A DNA stretch of 64,000 nucleotides from Agromyces ramosus (GTDB taxonomy: Bacteria > Actinomycetota > Actinomycetes > Actinomycetales > Microbacteriaceae). Position 1 is the first letter of the stretch. Every line of letters starts with the position of its first letter. The notes under the pieces are model-generated. The model worked only from the letters and a program-made list of their open reading frames with translations, was not told the DNA's origin and did not search any database. A program made the position numbers and the translations under genes. Below, one piece after another: positions 1-8,392 of this stretch. The stretch is taken from the NCBI RefSeq assembly GCF_030817175.1, contig NZ_JAUSYY010000001.1:3410001-3474000 (forward strand), given 5' to 3'.

Positions 1-241
1 CGACGTCGACGGGCCCGGCCGCGCCCACGCCGACGCCGAGGAGCCACGCGCCCTCGGGCAACCCGGAACGGGTCGCGCTGACGACGTCGCGCACCGCCGC
101 GTCGAGTGCGTCGCTCGAGCTCGCGGCGCCGGTCGGGCGCCGGTGGCGGGTGCCGGGGAGCAGGCGGCCGCGATCATCGATGAGGGCGGCCTCGACCTTC
201 GTGCCGCCGAAGTCGATCGCGAGCGCGAGAGGCCGATGCAT
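1..241 (-). CDS. ROK family sugar kinase, N-terminal part (runs off the window)
   Basis: Only the first 80 residues or so lie in the window; the rest is to the left. The reverse-strand reading from the ATG at 241-239 begins with the actin-like phosphate-1 loop LAIDFGGTKVEAALID, followed by the GVGVGAAGPVD segment typical of ROK proteins (glucokinase, fructokinase or N-acetylsugar kinase). The N-terminus starts directly with the kinase fold and has no helix-turn-helix, so it is a ROK kinase rather than a ROK repressor. Substrate cannot be told. A TAAGCT hexamer at 253-248 (reverse) lies six bases before the ATG, so the transcript is probably leaderless. It is divergent from the SorC-type regulator, with a palindrome between them that could control both. 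Confidence 0.8.
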   Translation of the reverse strand, partial: MHRPLALAIDFGGTKVEAALIDDRGRLLPGTRHRRPTGAASSSDALDAAVRDVVSATRSGLPEGAWLLGVGVGAAGPVDV

Positions 242-277
242 TGCACCAGCTTAGGCGCGCGACATCCGTCGGCTGGT

Positions 278-291
278 TGCTCATATGAGCA
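278..291. promoter_or_regulatory. Perfect 14-bp palindrome TGCTCATATGAGCA, likely SorC-type operator
   Basis: TGCTCAT is followed at once by its exact complement ATGAGCA. It lies between the divergent ROK kinase and the SorC-type regulator, just upstream of both promoters. Regulators of the SorC/DeoR sugar-binding family bind dyads of this TGCTCA...TGAGCA kind, so the neighbouring regulator is the natural candidate. Binding itself is inferred. Confidence 0.6.
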
Positions 292-307
292 GGATGTGCT
301 GCGAGTG

Positions 308-336
308 TTGCCGATGCGCCCTCCGGTGCCTACGCT
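308..336 (+). promoter_or_regulatory. Promoter of the deo operon regulator
   Basis: TTGCCG at 308-313 and TACGCT at 331-336 are separated by 17 bp. This would start transcription near 343, giving a short leader with the GGAAGGAGG ribosome site at about 346-354 before the ATG at 359. No other clear promoter precedes deoC, so this may serve the whole operon. Confidence 0.5.
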
Positions 337-358
337 GGAGGCAGCGGAAGGAGGGCGC

Positions 359-1303
359 ATGGACGACGTCGATGAACTGCTGTCGATCCGGGCGGCCGAG
401 CTCTACTACGAGGAGAACAAGACGCAAGACGAGATCGGGCAGGCTCTTCGGCTCACCCGGTGGAAGGTCGGGCGCCTGCTCGCCCAGGCGAAGCAGCGCG
501 GATTCATCCGCATCGAGATCCTGCACCCGCGTGCGCGACGGCTTCCCATCGAGCGACGCCTCCGCGAAGAGCGCGGCCTCGTCGACGCCATCGTCGTCTC
601 CTCGGCGGGCGTGACCTCCTCCGAAGAGCTCCAGTCGCGCACCGCTCAGGCCGCAGCCGACTACCTCACCGGGCTCCGCCCCGTGCCGCGCACGCTCGGC
701 GTCAGTTGGGGGCGCACCCTGTTCGACATCTCCCAGCATCTTCGCAACGGCTGGGCGACCGGCGTCAACGTCGTGCAGATCAACGGCGGCGTGAGCCTCA
801 ACCGGCGCCCCGGCACCGCGGCGGCCACGGCCGTCGGCATCGCGCAGAAGGGCGGCGGCAGCGCCACGCTGCTGCCCAGCCCCGCCATCCTCGAGCGACT
901 CGCCACGAAAGAGGCCATCGAGGCCGACCGCGTCGTCGCCGGCGTGATCGAGCTCGCCAGGTCGGCCGACGCCTACCTGTTCAGCGCCGGTGCCGCCGAT
1001 CACACCTCGGTGCACGTCGAGAGCGGCTATCTCTCCGAAGCCGACGTCGACGTGCTCGTGCAGAAGGGCGCCGTCGGCGATGTCGTCGGCCGCTACCTCG
1101 ACTCCGACGGGAACATCGTCGATCCGGCCCTCGACGCGCGCACCGTCGGGCTCACGCTCGACGAGCTCCGGCGCGCCTCCCTCGCCATCGCCGTGGTCTC
1201 GGGCCCGGCCAAGCATGCGGTCGCCGACGCGGTCGTGCGCAGTCGCCTGTGCACGGTGCTCGTCACCGACGAGGCGACCGCCCTCCATCTCCTCGACGGC
1301 TGA
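359..1303 (+). CDS. SorC/DeoR-type sugar-binding transcriptional regulator
   Basis: This is a 314-residue protein of the SorC family: an N-terminal helix-turn-helix (about residues 5-55, with the TQDEIGQALRLTRWKVGRLL recognition region) joined to a sugar-phosphate-isomerase-like effector domain that fills the rest and contains the GVSWGRT and NGG segments of the ligand pocket. The reading frame is open from 143, but the ATG at 359 has a strong GGAGG site and sits behind a good promoter, so the longer form is rejected. It is followed by deoC after 54 bp. The likely effector is deoxyribose 5-phosphate or a related phosphosugar, and the likely targets are this operon and the ROK kinase. Ligand and targets are inferred from context. 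Confidence 0.85.
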   Translation: MDDVDELLSIRAAELYYEENKTQDEIGQALRLTRWKVGRLLAQAKQRGFIRIEILHPRARRLPIERRLREERGLVDAIVVSSAGVTSSEELQSRTAQAAADYLTGLRPVPRTLGVSWGRTLFDISQHLRNGWATGVNVVQINGGVSLNRRPGTAAATAVGIAQKGGGSATLLPSPAILERLATKEAIEADRVVAGVIELARSADAYLFSAGAADHTSVHVESGYLSEADVDVLVQKGAVGDVVGRYLDSDGNIVDPALDARTVGLTLDELRRASLAIAVVSGPAKHAVADAVVRSRLCTVLVTDEATALHLLDG

Positions 1304-1357
1304 ACGGGCGGCATCCGCTCGGCGCACCCTCGTCCTCACGAAAGCAAGGTCACCACC

Positions 1358-2365
1358 ATGTCAGGCAGTTCCCTCGTCACCGCACGCGAGCGCGCGCTGG
1401 CCGTGCTCGGCGGCGAACCCGACGACCAGACCCTCCGCCGCTACCTCCACGGCATCGCCGGCGTCGACGCGGTCGGCCTCGAGCAGCGGGCGGCCGGGCT
1501 CGGCACGCGCTCGATCAAGACCACCTCCAAGCGGTGGGCCCTCGACAAGATCATCACGCTGATCGACCTCACGACGCTCGAGGGCGCCGACACACCGGGC
1601 AAGGTCCGCTCGCTCGTCGCGAAGGCGATGACCCCCGACCCGTCCGACGCCACGGCGCCGCGCGTCGCGGCGGTCTGCGTCTACGGCGACATGGTGCCCC
1701 ACGCGGTCGACGCGCTCGGCGCCGCCCACGGCGACCCCGACGACGGCCTCATCTCGGTCGCGGCCGTGGCCACCGCCTTCCCGAGCGGCCGCTCGTCACT
1801 CGAGATCAAGCTCGCCGACACCGCTGAGGCGGTCGCGGCCGGCGCCGACGAGATCGACATGGTCATCGACCGCGGAGCCTTCCTCGCCGGTCGCTATGGG
1901 CTCGTCTTCGACCAGATCGCCGCCGTCAAAGAGGCGTGCCGGCGCCCCGACGGCACGAGCGCGAGCCTCAAGGTCATCCTCGAGACCGGCGAGCTCGTGA
2001 CGTACGACAACGTGCGACGCGCCTCGTGGCTCTCGATCCTGGCGGGCGGCGACTTCATCAAGACCTCCACCGGCAAGGTCTCACCGGCCGCGACGCTGCC
2101 GGTGACGCTGCTCATGCTCGAGGTCGTGCGCGACTGGCACCTGGCCACCGGCCAGCGCATCGGAGTGAAGCCCGCCGGCGGCATCCGCTCGTCGAAGGAC
2201 GCGATCAAGTACCTCGTCACCGTGGCCGAGACCGTCGGCGAGGAGTGGCTGCAGCCGCACCTCTTCCGCTTCGGCGCCTCCAGCCTGCTGAACGACGTGC
2301 TGCTGCAGCGCCAGAAGCTCGCGACCGGACACTACTCCGGCGCCGACTACGTGACGATCGACTGA
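1358..2365 (+). CDS. deoC: Deoxyribose-phosphate aldolase
   Basis: The 335-residue enzyme cleaves 2-deoxyribose 5-phosphate to glyceraldehyde 3-phosphate and acetaldehyde, in the cytoplasm. It belongs to the long DeoC type, with about 70 more residues than the E. coli enzyme, mostly at the N-terminus. The Schiff-base lysine is K235 in DFIKTSTGK, the second essential lysine is K271 in GVKPAGGIR, and the paired acid lies in DEIDMVID (about residue 167). The acetaldehyde made here is the expected substrate of the aldehyde dehydrogenase that starts 13 bp downstream. The gene shares an operon with the SorC-type regulator. Confidence 0.95.
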   Translation: MSGSSLVTARERALAVLGGEPDDQTLRRYLHGIAGVDAVGLEQRAAGLGTRSIKTTSKRWALDKIITLIDLTTLEGADTPGKVRSLVAKAMTPDPSDATAPRVAAVCVYGDMVPHAVDALGAAHGDPDDGLISVAAVATAFPSGRSSLEIKLADTAEAVAAGADEIDMVIDRGAFLAGRYGLVFDQIAAVKEACRRPDGTSASLKVILETGELVTYDNVRRASWLSILAGGDFIKTSTGKVSPAATLPVTLLMLEVVRDWHLATGQRIGVKPAGGIRSSKDAIKYLVTVAETVGEEWLQPHLFRFGASSLLNDVLLQRQKLATGHYSGADYVTID

Positions 2366-2378
2366 GTTGGAGCACGAC

Positions 2379-3955
<1,577 letters not shown>

Positions 3956-3959
<4 letters not shown>

Positions 3960-4816
3960 CCCGCCTCGCCGTGCCGAAGACGTACAAGCTCTACATCAAC
4001 GGCGCCTTCCCGCGCAGCGAGTCCGGACGCACCTACGAGGTGCGGGCGGCCGACGGCGGCTTCCTCGCGAACGCGGCCAAGGCGTCCCGCAAGGACGCGC
4101 GCGACGCGATCGTCGCGGCGCGCGGCGCCGTGCCGGGTTGGTCGGGTGTCACCGCGTACAACCGCGGACAGGTGCTCTACCGCATCGCCGAGCTCCTCGA
4201 GGGCCGCCGTGCGCAATTCGTCGCCGAGATCGAGGAGGCCGAGGGCGTTACCCGCGCCGTGGCATCCGCCCAGGTCGACGAGGCCATCGACCGCTGGGTC
4301 TGGTACGCCGGCTGGGCCGACAAGTTCGCGCAGGTCACCGGCAATGCGAACCCCGTGGCGGGCCCGTACTTCAACATCTCGGTGCCCGAGCCCACGGGAG
4401 TCGTGGCGATCATCGCTCCCCAAGACTCGTCGCTCCTCGGATTCGTCTCGTCGGTGGCTCCGGCCCTCGTCGCGGGCAACACCGTGGTCGTCGTGGCCAG
4501 CGAGCGCTTCCCGCTCTCGGCGATCAGCCTCGCCGAGGTGCTCGCCACGAGCGACGTGCCGAAGGGCGTCGTCAACGTGCTCACCGGCTCGCCGGCCGAG
4601 GTCGCGCCGTGGCTTGCGAGCCACGCCGACGTGAACGCGCTCGACCTCGTGGGCGCCGGAGCCCTCGACTGGATCGCACTCGAGGTCGATGCCGCCGACA
4701 CGCTCAAGCGGGTGCTTCGACCCGAGTCCGGGCCCGACGCCGCCGCACCCACCGTCGGCCGCATCGCCGCCTTCACCGAGACGAAGACGGTGTGGCACAC
4801 GAAGAGCCTCCTGTAG
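3956..4816 (+). CDS. Truncated aldehyde dehydrogenase-like protein without catalytic half
   Basis: The 286-residue product covers only the N-terminal, NAD-binding half of the ALDH fold: YINGAFPRSESGRTYEV at the start, the VWYAGWADK helix, and GVVAIIAPQDSSLL where active enzymes have PWNFP. It stops after the GVVNVLTG strand and a short tail ending TVWHTKSLL. There is no catalytic Cys, no catalytic Glu and no oligomerisation domain. The frame is clean and the start overlaps the previous stop by 4 bp (ATGA), so this is a maintained gene and not decay. Its shape and short C-terminal tail recall the pseudo-enzyme second domain of ALDH16 proteins, with the first gene as the active domain. A structural or scaffold role is inferred. 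Confidence 0.8.
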
Positions 4817-4822
4817 GCGACG

Positions 4823-5062
4823 ATGGCGGGGCGCGCGGGTGCTTCCGATGAACGGGACCGGCTGACTGCCGATCCCTTCGACTACCGCGTCACGAAAGAA
4901 GGCGCCGTGATCGTGTTCCGGGGCGGCCGGCCGGTGATGACCGTCGGCGGCCACGATGCGGCACGCCTCGTCGAGGCGCTGCAACTGGCCGACGATTCAC
5001 AGGCTCAGCACCTGCTGGCCAGGGCGAGCGGCAACTATCGTCGAGGCAACGAACGGTCGTAG
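4823..5062 (+). CDS. Small conserved actinobacterial protein of unknown function
   Basis: A 79-residue soluble protein, 6 bp after the truncated ALDH and so in the same operon. The core DPFDYRVTKEGAVIVFRGGR suggests a small beta-hairpin unit, followed by a helical stretch and a basic C-terminus with ARASGNYRRGNER. I recognise this layout as a recurrent uncharacterised family of short proteins in actinobacteria, where the last motif (A-T/S-G-N-Y/F-x-RGNER) is the best conserved part. No function can be given. Position at the end of the deoC operon may be incidental, since the family also occurs elsewhere. Confidence 0.7.
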   Translation: MAGRAGASDERDRLTADPFDYRVTKEGAVIVFRGGRPVMTVGGHDAARLVEALQLADDSQAQHLLARASGNYRRGNERS

Positions 5063-5244
5063 GTTGGCGACGCGGTCGATTTCCGGCCCGCTCTGGTCAC
5101 CGCTACTGGCGGTCGATCGACGTGGCGTAGCCTCAGCAGGAGGCCGTCGACGGTGCGGCCGTGATCCGGCGACGAGTTCGCAGCGGATTCCTCTGAGTGA
5201 TACCCGGCGAGTGCAGCGCACCGCCGGGAGACGGGAAACATCCC

Positions 5245-6402
5245 ATGGCCACCACCCCTCGACTCCTGCGTCTCGGAGTTCTGGCGCACTCGAGCAAGCC
5301 CGACGAGAAGCGGCTGCCGTTGCATCCGTCGCACTTCGAGAAGATCGATGCCGACCTGCGCGGGCAGATGATCCTCGAACGCGGGTACGGCGAGCGGTTC
5401 GGCGTCACGGACGCCCAACTGGAGTCGTTCGTCGCCGGCCTCGCCTCGCGCGAGGAGATCATCGCCGACTGCGACGTCATCCTCCTGCCGAAGCCGCAGG
5501 CGTCCGACCTGGAGGGCCTGCGCGACGGCCAGGTGCTGTGGGGCTGGCCGCACTGCGTTCAGGACCGCGCCATGACCCAGCTCGCCATCGACAAGCGACT
5601 CACCCTCATCGCCTGGGAGGCGATGAACCACTGGACGGCGAGCGGTGGCTTCGGTCTGCACGTGTTCCACAAGAACAACGAGCTGGCGGGCTACTGCTCT
5701 GTGCTGCACGCACTGCAGCTCTGCGGGTCGACGGGTGACTACGGCCGGCGCCTCAGTGCGGTCGTGATCGGGTTCGGTGCCACCGCCCGCGGGGCGGTCA
5801 CGGCGCTGAACGCCCACGGCGTCCACGATGTGCGGGTGCTCACGAACCGGGACACCGCCGCGGTGGGGTCGCCGATCCCGTCGGTCGACATCATCCAGTT
5901 CGAGCACAACCCCGATGCGCCGTTCCTGAGCACCGTCAACACCGAAGACGGCCCGGTGCCGCTCGCCCCGTTCCTGGCTGAACGGGACATCGTCGTGAAC
6001 TGCACCCTGCAGGACCCGAACGCCCCGCTCACCTACCTGCGCACGGAGGACCTCGGCGCGTTCCGCCCGGGCAGCCTCATCATCGACGTGTCCATCGACG
6101 AGGGGATGGGCTTCAGCTGGGCCCGGCCGACCTCGTTCACCGAGCCGATGTTCACGGTGGGGGAGTCGACGAACTACTACGCCGTCGATCACAGCCCGTC
6201 GTACCTCTGGAATTCGGCGACCTGGGAGATCAGCGAAGCGCTCATGCCGTTCCTCCGCACGGTGATGGAGGGTCCTGACGCGTGGGCCCAGTCGGAGACG
6301 ATCCAACGGGCGACCGAGATCGCCGACGGGCGCATCCTGAATCCCGCGATCCTCGAGTTCCAGGGCCGGTCGGCGGAGTACCCCCACCTCCCGGTCTCGT
6401 AG
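5245..6402 (+). CDS. Alanine dehydrogenase/PNT-family dehydrogenase (N5-(carboxyethyl)ornithine synthase-like)
   Basis: This 385-residue protein has the alanine dehydrogenase/transhydrogenase N-terminal domain (about residues 5-130: KRLPLHPSHF, then GWPHCVQDRAMTQLAIDKRL with the conserved His) and a Rossmann NAD-binding domain (VVIGFGATARGAV at about 175-190). The C-terminus differs from true alanine dehydrogenase and is nearer the N5-(carboxyethyl)ornithine synthase branch, which condenses pyruvate with an amino acid amine by reduction. Substrate is therefore uncertain. The frame opens further upstream at 5197, but ATG 5245 matches the family start. It stands alone behind a possible TAGCCT -10 at 5128-5133. 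Confidence 0.75.
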   Translation: MATTPRLLRLGVLAHSSKPDEKRLPLHPSHFEKIDADLRGQMILERGYGERFGVTDAQLESFVAGLASREEIIADCDVILLPKPQASDLEGLRDGQVLWGWPHCVQDRAMTQLAIDKRLTLIAWEAMNHWTASGGFGLHVFHKNNELAGYCSVLHALQLCGSTGDYGRRLSAVVIGFGATARGAVTALNAHGVHDVRVLTNRDTAAVGSPIPSVDIIQFEHNPDAPFLSTVNTEDGPVPLAPFLAERDIVVNCTLQDPNAPLTYLRTEDLGAFRPGSLIIDVSIDEGMGFSWARPTSFTEPMFTVGESTNYYAVDHSPSYLWNSATWEISEALMPFLRTVMEGPDAWAQSETIQRATEIADGRILNPAILEFQGRSAEYPHLPVS

Positions 6403-6427
6403 GCGGCACACGGCCCCCGAATGGGAT

Positions 6428-6457
6428 GTAACGAAATGGTAACGGGCTTGCTAGAGT
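6428..6457 (+). promoter_or_regulatory. Pho-box-like direct repeat and -10 box before the glycerophosphodiesterase
   Basis: GTAACG occurs at 6428-6433 and again at 6439-6444, an 11-bp period, which is the spacing of PhoP/RegX3-type direct-repeat boxes. A TAGAGT -10 hexamer follows at 6452-6457. The downstream gene encodes a secreted phosphodiesterase, a usual phosphate-starvation gene. Regulation by phosphate is inferred. Confidence 0.45.
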
Positions 6458-6507
6458 GACCTGCACCGTCGCGCAAAGGCGCGCGCCCGGTGGAAAGGCC
6501 CGAACCC

Positions 6508-7476
6508 GTGACCCGAACCTCTCGTGCGATCGACCCGCCGAACGCACCCCAGGCCTTCTCCGAATGCCCACCGGCCCGACGCCTGCTCGATCACCTCGCA
6601 CATCCGCCCCGTCGCGCCGTGCGCATCCTGCTCGCGACACTCGCCGTGACGACGACCGCGTCCGCGCTCCTCATCGCGGCCACCCCGACGACCGCCTCGG
6701 CGGTCGACGTATTCGGGGCGCTCCGCGTGCCGGGCGAAGCCGCGTTCATCGTCGGGCATCGCGGTGACCGCGCCGAGGCGCCCGAGAACACGATGCCCTC
6801 GCTCGAGCTCGCGATGGACGACCTCGACTTCGTCGAGACCGACGTGCAGATGAGTCGAGACGGGGTCCCGGTGCTCTTCCACGACACGACCCTCGAACGC
6901 GTGGCGGGTGCGAGAAGTTCGATCGGCGACCTCGATCTCGAACACCTGCGACGCCTCGACGTCGGCGCCTCGTACGGCGCCGAGTACGCGGGCGAGCGGA
7001 TCCCCACCCTCGACGCGTTCCTCGAGGCGCTCGCCGACCGCGAGACGGCTCGCGCCCTCGTGGAGCTGAAGGCCGACTGGACCGTCGAGGAGGTGCGCAC
7101 GGTCGTCGACCTCATCGAGCGCCATGCGTTGCGAGGCCGCGTGGTGCTGCAGAGCTTCAGCCTCGAGACGCTCTTCGCGATCCAGCGGGTGTCGCCCACA
7201 ACGCCCCGCATCATGCTCATCCGCGAACTGCCAGTCGACCCCGTGCCACTCGCCGGGCGGCTCGGGGTGATCGGGTTCGGCACCACCGTGGCATCCGTCA
7301 CCGCCGTGCCCGACGCCCTCGAGGCGTTGCACGAGGCCGGCGTGGCCGTGCTCTGCTACACCCTCAACAGCCACGACCACTGGCAGGAGGTGAGCGCGCT
7401 CGGCGTCGACGGGATCATCACCGACCAGCCGAGCGAGCTCGACGAGTGGCTCGCCGTCACGGCGCCCGGCACCTGA
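6508..7476 (+). CDS. Secreted glycerophosphodiester phosphodiesterase
   Basis: The 322-residue protein hydrolyses glycerophosphodiesters to glycerol 3-phosphate and an alcohol outside the membrane. A basic N-terminus and a hydrophobic segment (about residues 37-58) ending in TTASA form a signal peptide. The GDPD domain shows the catalytic HRG at 84-86, EN at 93-94, the metal-binding ETD at 110-112 and the second catalytic H125 in VLFHD. Start: the frame opens at 6490, but GTG 6508 has GGAAAGG at 6492-6498 nine bases before it. It is convergent with the macrodomain gene. The upstream 11-bp direct repeat suggests phosphate control. Confidence 0.9.
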   Translation: MTRTSRAIDPPNAPQAFSECPPARRLLDHLAHPPRRAVRILLATLAVTTTASALLIAATPTTASAVDVFGALRVPGEAAFIVGHRGDRAEAPENTMPSLELAMDDLDFVETDVQMSRDGVPVLFHDTTLERVAGARSSIGDLDLEHLRRLDVGASYGAEYAGERIPTLDAFLEALADRETARALVELKADWTVEEVRTVVDLIERHALRGRVVLQSFSLETLFAIQRVSPTTPRIMLIRELPVDPVPLAGRLGVIGFGTTVASVTAVPDALEALHEAGVAVLCYTLNSHDHWQEVSALGVDGIITDQPSELDEWLAVTAPGT

Positions 7477-7483
7477 AGCCGAG

Positions 7484-8026
7484 TCAGCCGGTCTCGATGC
7501 CGAGATGGCCGGCCGCGGCCTGGAACTCGTCGTGCATGCGTTGGGAGAAGAGCACGAAGCGCACGAGCGGCGGGGCCGTCTGCGCCGCGGCGACGGTGGC
7601 GATGGCCACGCGCGCGGCGTCGTCGGCCGGCCAGCCGTAGACTCCCGCCGAGATCGCCGGGAAGGCGACGGATGCTGCGCCGAGCCCGGCGGCGACGGCA
7701 ATCGAGTTGCGGTAGGCCGCCGCGAGCAGCTCCCGCCGTGCGTCCGCCTCGGCGCCGGGCCCCGGCCATACGGGCCCGACCGCGTGGATGACCCAACGCG
7801 CGTGCAGCCGCCCGGCGCCGGTGGCCACCGCCTCACCGGTGGGCAGGCCGTCGGGGAGTGTCGTGGCGCGCAGGCGCCGGCACTCGGCGAGGATCTCGGG
7901 TCCGCCGGCACGGTGGACCGCACCGTCGACCCCGCCGCCGCCGAGCAGGGCCGAGTTCGCGGCGTTCACGATCGCGTCGACGTGCTCGGCCGTGAGGTCG
8001 CCCGTGACGAGCTCGATGCGTGGCAT
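7484..8026 (-). CDS. Macrodomain protein, probable O-acetyl-ADP-ribose deacetylase
   Basis: A stand-alone macrodomain of 180 residues, the normal size for the YmdB/MacroD type. GDLTAEHVDAIVNAANSALL opens the fold with N24 in the ADP-ribose pocket, followed by GGGGVDGAVHRAGG with the catalytic Asp at about 34, and the phosphate-binding FPAISAGVYGWP. Family members remove acetyl groups from O-acetyl-ADP-ribose or ADP-ribose from proteins. It ends 7 bp from the end of the convergent glycerophosphodiesterase and lies 8 bp downstream of the CsoR-type gene on the same strand, so the two may be co-transcribed. Confidence 0.9.
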   Translation of the reverse strand: MPRIELVTGDLTAEHVDAIVNAANSALLGGGGVDGAVHRAGGPEILAECRRLRATTLPDGLPTGEAVATGAGRLHARWVIHAVGPVWPGPGAEADARRELLAAAYRNSIAVAAGLGAASVAFPAISAGVYGWPADDAARVAIATVAAAQTAPPLVRFVLFSQRMHDEFQAAAGHLGIETG

Positions 8027-8034
8027 CCGCCGGA

Positions 8035-8313
8035 CTATCCCCGGTTGTTGGAGAGCTCGAAGATGCGCACGAGCTCGCTGACGGCAGCATCGCGCTGCTC
8101 GCCGCCCGCCTCGTACATGTCGCTCACGTGCGTACGCAGGTGGTTCTCGACGAGCAGCTTGTTCAGGGAGGCGAGCGACTTCTGAACGGCGAGCGACAGG
8201 GTGATGATGTCGACGCAGTAGTCGTCGTTCTCGATCATCTTCTCGATGCCGCGCAACTGGCCCTCGATGATCTTCGTGCGGTGCAGGGAGCGCTTCTTGA
8301 TGTCCTCGATCAC
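8035..8313 (-). CDS. CsoR/RcnR-family metal-sensing repressor with C-H-H ligand set
   Basis: The all-helical 92-residue repressor belongs to the DUF156 family, which senses copper, nickel, cobalt or sulfur species as a tetramer. It starts MIEDIKKRSLHRTKIIEGQL as actinobacterial members do. The metal positions read C33 (ENDDYC), H58 and H62 (NHLRTH). In copper sensors of the CsoR type the last position is Cys, so this is not the canonical copper set. Start: a frame from ATG 8337 adds eight residues, but GTG 8313 sits six bases after TATCCT (8325-8320 reverse), fits the family start and avoids overlap with the copA -35 box. It is divergent from copA and probably represses it. Confidence 0.85.
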   Translation of the reverse strand: MIEDIKKRSLHRTKIIEGQLRGIEKMIENDDYCVDIITLSLAVQKSLASLNKLLVENHLRTHVSDMYEAGGEQRDAAVSELVRIFELSNNRG

Positions 8314-8331
8314 CCTCACAGGATACTCCGT

Positions 8332-8360
8332 TTGCATGAGATACCCCCTGGGGGTACCGT
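8332..8360 (+). promoter_or_regulatory. copA promoter with CsoR-type operator in the spacer
   Basis: TTGCAT at 8332-8337 and TACCGT at 8355-8360 are 17 bp apart. The perfect dyad TACCCCC-T-GGGGGTA at 8342-8356 fills the spacer and runs into the -10. This is the GC-rich operator shape known for CsoR repressors, placed to block RNA polymerase. Start of transcription would be near 8367, before the AGGAGG at 8381-8386. Confidence 0.75.
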
Positions 8361-8392
8361 TGGGCTTCGGAAGACCGCACAGGAGGCACTGG

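Noticed and set aside
281..1339. Long reverse-strand frame of 352 codons opposite the SorC-type regulator
   Set aside because: It mirrors the regulator gene and has no domain; high-GC genes throw such antisense frames.
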